From: Dipteris shenzhenensis
Lineage: Eukaryota > Polypodiophyta > Polypodiopsida > Gleicheniales
Reading direction: 5' to 3' (one strand)
DNA: 64,000 nt
NCBI GenBank assembly: GCA_047967505.1
Contig: CM106539.1
The translations under genes were made by a program, and so were the position numbers. The notes below the pieces were generated by a model. The model had not been told where the DNA came from. It did no database searches and saw only the letters and a program-made list of their open reading frames with translations. Shown here in pieces: positions 56,783 through 64,000 of the stretch (positions are counted from its first letter, which is position 1; every line of letters starts with the position of its first letter).

Positions 56783-58102
56783 ACCTCCAAGAGGTTTGAG
56801 GTAAGAGAGTAGCCATGAAGCTGCCTTCCCTCCTCCTCATTGGAAGGTCCTCTCTTCCACTTGGAGGGCTAGCCTCTCTTTCTCTCCTTCCTTGAGCACT
56901 CCCTCTTCTTCCTTTGCCTCTCCACCTTGAGCTCCTCTCCTCCTACCCAAGCCTCACCACTGGCATTGGAGCTGATCTACCTCGTCGCTACCCTCTCCAT
57001 TGTCTTCATTTTCAGCCCGCCATAACTTACCCAAGAGCTGCACCATTCTTCTCTCCAAAAGTGCGCCACTTTCCTGTCCCATTTCTTGCTCAAAATCTGC
57101 CCTAAATCATGCTGATTATGTTCACCATCTAGCAGCCCACGCTGCTGCTGCTGCCCACGTAGCTCTACTCTCTGCCCGCCAATCTAGCAGCTCACGCTGC
57201 TGGCTGCTGCCCATGTAGCTCTGTTCTTGCTTGCCAAATCCGCCGCCAAGATTGCCGCCCACTGCTCGCGATCTGAACAGCAAAAAGAAGCATAATGTGA
57301 GCTTGATGTGACTCCCGATTACTTCTTGACTTCTTCGATCACCTCTCCGAGTGCTCGTGGTGCCCGTGGTACACATTGATTGGCTCGTCGAAGTGCTCAT
57401 GACACCTCCACTTCGACATCGGTGACTCTCCCTTAGTCATTTTGAGAATCACCATGTGAGTGCTCCATTTAGCTACCCATGGACTTCACCGACACATCTT
57501 TTGGGGCATTCCTACCTAGCGCTTCATTGACATCGTCATCATCTCGCAGGGATGTGCACACATGTGCATTAGCTACTTGAAGGACATCTCTTACTCCTAA
57601 GAGATCTATTTTTATTATTCCTACAGCTTGATGTATTTTGGGGTCCTCTGCCCTGGGTAGTCCCCCTAAAATGATATGTAGTGAGTGTTTGGTTTTTATT
57701 GAGTCTAAGGTCCTCTACCTTGGATAGTCCTCCTAAAAATATGTATTGGGTTTCCTTTTTTTTTTTTTTGTGGCTTCCTAACATGTCCTATTATGAAGCC
57801 AAGGGGGGATGTACTTTGGGAGCCATATGTATTGGCTTTGATAGGTCTCGTTATCAGGCCTGCTGGCTGAGTTCCAGGATGGTGGTGTATTCCTAGACCT
57901 ATGAGCTGGTCATATAACCATGCTGTAACGTGAGCCTCTAAGCATGTTGAGTCTCAAGCCATGAGAGTGCTTGGATCAACCTCTAAACACGCTCAGACTT
58001 TAGCCTCTGAGTTACATAGGGTGCACAGTTTGATGACCGTCATTGTCATGTTCTATTCTTGGTTCCATTCCAGTAGTCTCTCACCTTGCCTTCATGGGGG
58101 GG

Positions 58103-58441
58103 TGTTGGAATATGAAGCCAAAGTGAGTCAAAAATGAGTATACTAGGTGTCTAAGGGGTGTTTTATAGTCTAGTAAGTCCTAGACATGCCACGTGTCATA
58201 TTGGGAGATATCCCATAGGCATTGTGACTTTCTAGAGTCTAGTGGCACACTATATAGTGTTGTACTTGTCTAGTCTTGATACAACAGTCAACATCAAGCT
58301 TTATATCATGTGAGTATTTTGGTTATCATTGCCTAGCACTTGTTCTTTCATTTGCTTTCCATTTTGCCTTTCCATTATGCTTTCCATATTTCGATTCCGT
58401 TTGTAGTCAGCTTGGCATTCTCCTACCTCCATGTCTCTTCA
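58103..58441 (+). repeat. 3' LTR of the non-autonomous element
   Basis: 339 bases, the fuller copy, preceded by the purine run CATGGGGGGG. TTCCC follows directly. Confidence 0.9.
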
Positions 58442-58472
58442 TTCCCGTGGTATGGGACACAAGAATTGTGGC

Positions 58473-58660
58473 CATGTATGCGATTGATTAGCCATGGACT
58501 CGGATGATCGGCTATGAATTTGACAGTTGCATCACTTTAGTGACGACAACTAGAACAATGGATGCATGTATGTGATTAATTAGCCATGGATTCGGCTGAT
58601 ATGCTATGGATTTGGTCAATTATCACTTTAGTGGTAACAACTAAAACAACATGCGATTGG
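58473..58660. repeat. Imperfect tandem repeat, about 92 bp, two copies
   Basis: TGTATGCGATTGATTAGCCA at 58475 recurs as TGTATGTGATTAATTAGCCA at 58567, with similar text following each. Confidence 0.75.
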
Positions 58661-59039
58661 ATAACCCATTGTTCGTGAAATCCTTGGGGAATAAGCCACT
58701 TAGTAACTTTGCGGTCTACTCACGTCTTGTGTAGACACAAGGAGAAAGTATCCCAACCAGTCCTCACGTGTCAAGCGACACAGTGCAAGGGTCTACGTTT
58801 CCATATGGGACATTACTCATGTCTAGATGGACATGGAACACTATATTCCAACCTTTATTGCTTCTCTGTCTAAGAGCCATTTTGTATACATTAATATACA
58901 AGTTAGGGAAGTCCTAGAATCCAAAATGGATTTAATATGACCTTGTCAATTAATGGGATCCAAGCTAAATTGAGCACCTTGTGGGTATATCCAAAAGATT
59001 ATTGGAAGAACCTACACTCCGAGAATCCTTTTTCTGACA

Positions 59040-59530
59040 CAAGCCTCTTCAGATTTCCTCTTCCCTCTTGTTGCCTCTCCTTCCCCCCCACTGCTGTCCC
59101 CCCTCCCTCCCCACCAGGCTCTCCCTTTCTCCCCCTTCCACTACTCTCACCTGCCCCTCCCTTCCCCTTTCCCCTACCCTCCCCAGCCCTTCCCTCCCTG
59201 CTATTGTCTCCCCCTCCTCCGCCTCCACCCCCCACTGTTTCCTCCCCCAGCCCCCCCCCTCCCCTTCTACCTCCCCCCTTCACTTCCCTCCCTGCTGTTG
59301 TCTCTCTCCCCTTCCCCTCCCCCCTGCTGCTACCTCTCTCACCCCTCCCCCTCCCTCCCCATTGCTGCCCCTCCTTGTCTGCCTCCCTCCCTCCCTCCTG
59401 CTGCCCCTCCCCGTTCACCTCCCTCCCTCCCTTCTGCAGCCCCTCCCCTCCCCCTTCTCTTGCTGCCTTCCCTTCCTCGTTGCGGCCTCCTCCCCCCCAT
59501 CCTACCCTCTCCTTCCTCCTAGTTTTTTCT
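59040..59530. repeat. 490-bp polypyrimidine tract
   Basis: Almost pure C and T on the plus strand (CCCTCCC, CTCCCCCTCC and similar), so the minus strand is a run of G-rich purines. Long frames on either strand across it are low-complexity artefacts. Confidence 0.95.
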
Positions 59531-60279
59531 CCCTAGTGACGAACGGATCCTAATTCTATTTAAATTGCCCATCAATCTTCGATTGGCAAATGGCTACCCT
59601 TTCTCCCCTTCTCCTATTTCGAAGGGCTCCTCATGAGAGCTGCTCCTCCTATTTCTGAGCAGCCTCCTTCCTCTGACAGCAGGTACCTCTGCTTGGTCAA
59701 GGGCCTAAGGTGGCTCCTGGCTCTACAGTATCCTTCACGCACGGATCTTACAAACACTAGCACCATTATTGATTGGTTCAGAGGAACTCTTTCTCCCCTC
59801 TCGCTTGTTGTGGAGACTTGGCAAAGTTTGTGCCCTCCACCTTTGTTCGCCTTGTTCCTCTAGATCATATTGATAGAGAGTCCACTTCACAGGTTTGGGG
59901 ATTCTTTCCTTTGTGGACTTTCCTCCCCTCCACGACTCCAAGAGATCAACTTCATAGGAGGGAGGAGTTTCCGCCACCAAGTCGGCTAAGGATTTCCAAT
60001 ATGCCTTTCATGCACAAGAGTCTCAGATTGGAGGAAGAGTCAATAACAATTCTTCTCTACTCTTTGGCCACAGACAAGGTAGAGAAGTCTTTCATTGCTC
60101 TGACTTTGACGGTGTTTTATAATCAGATCCCGAGGTCGTCTTATGTATTGCTTCTAATTTGTATGCCTCCCTTCTCTGTCAAAGAAAAATTAGCCTTTGA
60201 ATAATCTTAGTTTAATTTTCCGCAAGCAATGTTTTATTTACAGTTTGTACTTCTATAATAAATGGTCTGTTAGATACCA
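59531..60279 (+). other. Unassigned stretch with one open frame
   Basis: A frame of 143 codons (59773-60204) reads, in part, MPFMHKSLRLEEESITILLY. I do not recognise it. It may be part of an uncharacterised element, since the start lies next to the polypyrimidine tract. Confidence 0.25.
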
Positions 60280-60687
60280 ATGTATAGATTTTTTAACACA
60301 CCGGCACCACCGGAGGTGTTCAATGCTATTTTGGGGAATCAGATTACACTCATGATGAATGAGTGGATAGGGCCACATGGACTAGACCTTTGGTACGCCC
60401 ATGGTACGGAGGTGAACTTTCAGTTGAGCTTCACGCGCGAGGAGCCAGTGTGTGGTTTGGCAACAGGACTTATCAGATTGCCGCTGGAGGCAAAGGTGGA
60501 GCAAGCACACTTTTGGCACCTCCAGAAGTGTGCGGAGCTGTTCGGGGTGAAAGCCTCCTTCATGATGAATTGGGCACGGAAGATCGGTATTGACCTGGAA
60601 TCCACACTAGTACAGCGACGCACAGATACTGACTACTCGCCCTCGGGAGCTAGTTTGGGATCACGTTCCGCCAGTAGTCTCGCATGA
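60280..60687 (+). CDS. Hypothetical protein, 135 residues
   Basis: From ATG 60280 the frame is open for 135 codons with higher GC than its surroundings and a protein-like composition (NEWIGPHGLDLWYAHGTEVN, KVEQAHFWHLQKCAELFGVK). I know no matching family. A Ser-rich tail closes it. It could be a small host gene, an exon, or part of an element; nothing nearby decides. Confidence 0.35.
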   Translation: MYRFFNTPAPPEVFNAILGNQITLMMNEWIGPHGLDLWYAHGTEVNFQLSFTREEPVCGLATGLIRLPLEAKVEQAHFWHLQKCAELFGVKASFMMNWARKIGIDLESTLVQRRTDTDYSPSGASLGSRSASSLA

Positions 60688-62380
60688 CTTATGCACCAGA
60701 CTTGAGGAGCCTTTCACAGATGAAGACCCATACATATAAACTTATATATACCCATGGAATTGTACAAGATGCCTATATGTATGTATGGGGTCAATTTCTT
60801 CCTTGCAAAGGAGTTCCAGTAACTAAACTCCAAGGGTGAAGGAAAAAATAAGTTGCCTAGTTTATGAAACTTTGGTAGCTTTTTGAGACAAACAATTGGG
60901 GTAGTTGAGAACTTAATGGGAATAGCCTCCAGGTTACCAAAATTAAATTGGTAGAAGTATGTCTTAGACATAACATAGTGATAGTTTTCCGTTACATATG
61001 TCTTGGACATCATATACAATGATAGTTGTCCATAGCATAGTGGTTGGATATTCCATGTTGGACAAATGGAAGTCAACCAAGACTACGAAGGTGGTTGTTC
61101 ACCATTATTGGATGATGAGGGCTCCCAATAAAATGAACATGTATTGTTGAATAGTTCAACATAAGCAAGTATACGTTTGATTGAGCAATGAAATACGTAG
61201 AAATCTTGGATATAGTGATTTGTGATCCTAGTGATCATTATTTGATCTTGAAGGATACTCAACATTAGTAAGGTTGCCATGTATTTGCCTCACTCCACCC
61301 TCATCTGAAAGAGTTAGGAGAATAGACAGTAGTAATTGATTTCAATATATACTCAATTCTAGTAGCTTCACTCGACCCTCATGTGAAACAGTTGAGAGAA
61401 TAAGCTAGTAGTAATTAATTTCAATATCCACTCATATAATTCTACATTATACTTCTCATAATAACCAGAGGGTAACTAAAGGATTCCATTGCTCAACAAA
61501 TAGATCTTTGCAGATATTACCTTCGGAATCCAATTCATAAACAAAAGTATGGTTAGAGATTCATGAAGGAATGTTGAAACCATAGTTTTATTTTTCTACT
61601 CTGATTTATGAGGACATGATTCTATTTAGGGACAACTAAGATTTAATCGTGCTTGGAAGATCTAGGGGTTTAAGACTCCATGAATCTAGGATCCAAGGTT
61701 CGAAAATAGTTTAACAACGATGGCAAAAGCCAAAGTTGAGACAAGGCTTACCCTAATATTGACTGACACAGTCTAACCAAACGATTTAGTTTGAGACTGG
61801 AACTTGCTTGGATGATGTTTAGATCAATTTAGAAAAAGGTAGAGCCTTTATAGAAAAGGAGGCTATTTAGGGCTTCTGTAAACGCTATTTAGGGCATAAC
61901 TCGGATGCTATAATAGCTGGAGCTAAATACAAAGGCGTCTTGGGGCAGGTAGCATTAGACCTCTTGGCTAGGAGTAGTAGCTTAGTGGAAGGGACATGTA
62001 GGATGAGACCCGTTCAGCTAGCTTTCTCAATGGTCTAGACCTCAAGGCTTAAGGGCGTGTTGTCCTTCGGACCTCAGTCACGGACTCCCACCAAGAGTGA
62101 CAATAGGGTCACACCTGGGTCACACCTAGGTCACATCATGGTCACCTGAGCAGCATGCCAAGATGGTTAGACCTTGATCACCCCTGGTCGCACCGTGTTC
62201 ACATCTTGGTCACTTTGGAGCGACTAGAGAAGTACTTGAACATGACCACCATCCGTGACAACCATAGCACGTGCTGCTTGCTTCTCGCACCAATGGCCCT
62301 AGGCGTCCGGTAATACTTCCGGAAGTGTTCGGAACCCCCCCTTTAGACAGGACGGTTCAAGTGGAGGTGAGCTTATGATT
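60688..62380. other. Stretch without recognisable gene
   Basis: AT-rich with only short frames. 61300-61440 holds two copies of a CACTC(C/G)ACCCTCATCTGAAA-like string. 62100-62230 repeats GGTCACACC/GTTCACATCTTGGTCAC, shared with 51110-51260. Confidence 0.4.
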
Positions 62381-62830
62381 GTTTTTTTTTTGGGGAAAAG
62401 TGGACAAAAAATTTTATTAACAGAAAAGTAAAAAGCCGTACAAGAAAAGTCGAAGGGCAGCCTTCATGTACAAAGGCAAATGATAACTACTCCCAAGACT
62501 TATTCAGAGCCAAGGTGACGTACTAGAGGTATGAACCTTATATAGAAGAAGTAATTGGCTTCGAAAGCTAATGGGCAAGTGTTTTCCATGCTTGAAAAAT
62601 GCTTGTAGACAAAGGGGTCCATTTCTGCAAGATGAACTGGAACCAAATATGCTTACAGTAAAGGATCACCTGAAATTGGTGACGCGCACACAGCGTACGT
62701 CCGCCTCTGCTGCCGCTCGGCACGCAACTGGTACAATGTCAGAAACCTGTTTACAAGCCAGCGATACCGGGTAAGAGCACAAGGACGAAGAAATTTATGT
62801 TGCTTCAACTCGTGAATTTAAAAGGCCAGC
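62381..62830 (-). pseudogene. 3' end of a minus-strand LINE
   Basis: A T run at 62382-62391 (an A tail on the minus strand) is followed by GGGGAAAAGTGGACAAAAAA and TTTTATTAAC, the usual tail of plant LINEs (AATAAAA signal on the minus strand). Minus-strand frames above it give only degenerate late ORF2-like text. It is a 5'-truncated copy. Confidence 0.5.
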
Positions 62831-63239
62831 GATCTTTAAGGTGTTCTGTAAAGTACACTAACCACAAGATCGGCTTTAATGCATCGAAGCCATTCCACTT
62901 CGGTAGAGAAAATTAAAGTCCGTGGGATAACTGCGTCTAGCCGGTACTGTTGGAACGAAACACAAATAATGAATGAACAATTCCGATTCGAGAAGCAAGC
63001 AATTAACTGAAAGCGACAGTCTTTGTCTGACTTTTTCAAGAGATGCGAATCGATCCACAGTAAGAGCATCCGATTGTACCGCCCCACAATCAAGTAGCAC
63101 CTGCTAACGACAGAGGAAACAGGTTGCACAAGCAACCAAAGAAACGAAACCAATCATCTTGTTTTCGTCGTCCGGGGAAAAAGTGCCATTTTTTGAAACT
63201 ACGATCGCCACAGAATTCTTCCTTCAGACAAAGTCCATA

Positions 63240-63999
63240 CCTTCCTCCTCATTTTCTCTTTTCCTCTTTTCCTCTTGCACCCCCTCTCTCTTCTCCCTCA
63301 TTCACCTCTCTTCCAGCATTTTCCAAATGCAACCCTTTGAAAAAATGTACAGGTACTACTTCAAGGGAGAAGTGCATCTTGGATCTCTTGGTGCGTACCA
63401 TCTCTATGTGGAACGAGTGCCTCATCTCTAAATCATTCCATGTTGTCTTGCCAAAGTCACCTCCTTTTATTTAGGATGAGATGGAGGATGGCGATGGAGG
63501 TTGTGACAATGACGGGACTCGCCCTCTGTTCAGGTCACCTCTCCTTCCTCTCAAACTAGAGTACAGAGAGAACTTTGAAATCTATAATCCCTCCTCTTGC
63601 AAGAGAAACCTTTTCCTCCATAGAAACAAGGAAGGAGAAGATTCGGTCGGTGGCATAGAATGGGACACGGACTGCGATGGTGTTCTTAATGATAGATTGC
63701 ATCTCATTATTAAGCCAAGAACCAACGCGGTGGTCTCTCCAAGCCAACCTTGAGTTTTAACGATCTACATAGGCGCGCTGCCCAGTGACAAGTGGCAAAG
63801 TTGAGGCAAAAGGATGCGCGATGATAGGTGGCCAGGCCAAAGACTGCGCTCTGCGAAAGTGGCTTTTTATCGATTCCCCCTAGGTCGAGATCAACTTATC
63901 CTAGCTTTTCCATCAATGGAGAGGACTTTGCCTCTTACACCCTGGTCATCGCGAGATAAGAATTGCTACGAGCTCCAAAGGAGGACACCACTCAAGTGA
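63240..63999 (+). repeat. LINE-associated 5' repeat, copy 2
   Basis: It matches 30380-30870 (for example GAGAAGTGCATCTTGGATCT at 63370 and GGACTTTGCCTCTTACACCC near 63922), with an extra piece at 63640-63860 that is different from copy 1. It runs off the window. Frames such as FKGEVHLGSLGAYHLYVERV (63350-63420) look coding but are broken by stops. Confidence 0.65.
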
Positions 64000-64000
64000 G

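Larger units (their letters stand above)
56470..58441 (+). mobile_element. Complete non-autonomous LTR retrotransposon
   Basis: This 1972-bp unit has LTRs at 56470-56767 (298 bp) and 58103-58441 (339 bp) that share ends TGTTGGAATATG and CATGTCTCTTCA. The primer site TGGTATCAAAGCC is at 56770 and the polypurine tract ATGGGGGGG at 58094-58102. TTCCC flanks both sides (56465-56469 and 58442-58446), a perfect 5-base target duplication. The interior codes for no gag or pol; only short unrelated frames occur. The left LTR lacks a 41-base piece present in the right (about 58264-58304). It must have been moved by enzymes of an autonomous copia relative. Confidence 0.9.

Noticed and set aside
58937-59536. 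199-codon frame across the polypyrimidine tract (and a 139-codon frame on the other strand)
   Set aside because: Composition is almost only Pro, Ser, Leu (or Gly, Glu, Arg), dictated by the C/T repeat; no domain.
1-64000. tRNA or rRNA genes
   Set aside because: No cloverleaf with a T-loop GGTTCRANYCC box was found; the tRNA-Met-like strings are retroelement primer sites only.

Overview
The window reads as nuclear DNA of a land plant with a large, transposon-filled genome. Evidence for this is the many Ty1/copia-like elements primed by initiator tRNA-Met (sites of the type TGGTATCAGAGC), plant-type LINE pieces, a plant En/Spm-type transposase fragment, an intron-bearing SWIM-finger transposase pseudogene, and two long intronless kinase genes. 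The kinases share a layout that recalls plant MLKL-like proteins. A seed-free plant (fern, lycophyte or bryophyte) is my best guess, but the sequence alone does not prove it.

Layout. 0-3 kb: start of a copia element (LTR end, primer site, a leader dense in CCGTAC motifs, broken gag), then an unrelated 3' LTR. 3.2-3.8 kb: LINE endonuclease/RT on the minus strand. 4.4-7.3 kb: decayed coding sequence, an En/Spm-type transposase fragment, microsatellites. 10-11.95 kb: a locally duplicated 5' flank leading to kinase gene A (13075-15489). 15.8-16.6 kb: a 155-bp minisatellite. 17.3-19.5 kb: copia remains on the minus strand. 19.9-22.5 kb: a Ty3/gypsy-type polyprotein on the minus strand that carries two separate retropepsin-like domains. 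23.4-28.8 kb: a minus-strand SWIM-finger transposase pseudogene split by a copia gag-pol element (25118-27774). 30.2-33.94 kb: a scrambled LINE. 34.5-38.6 kb: duplicated repeat blocks. 38.6-43.56 kb: a second copy of the kinase segment, with gene B (41106-43448). 44.9-50.3 kb: a plus-strand copia element carrying a nested minus-strand element (45168-48326) with 265-bp LTRs and a perfect target-site duplication. 53.99-55.62 kb: a deletion-derived copia element with 160-bp LTRs and a gag-RT fusion frame. 56.47-58.44 kb: a complete non-autonomous LTR element with a target-site duplication. 59.0-59.5 kb: a 490-bp polypyrimidine tract. 62.4-64 kb: LINE pieces, including a second copy of the 30.2-kb repeat.

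The two kinase genes are the only convincing intact host genes. They lie in the same orientation 28 kb apart inside a duplicated segment of about 5 kb that includes more than 2 kb of 5' flank and ends at matching points just after both stop codons. Most of the rest is transposon DNA or its wreckage, much of it nested.

The most unusual items are the double-protease gypsy-type polyprotein and its repeated AQGY/WxPK motif; the 38-bp duplication that pushes the ancestral start codon of kinase B out of frame; and the non-autonomous, fused or inverted copia derivatives, which catch several routes of element decay.
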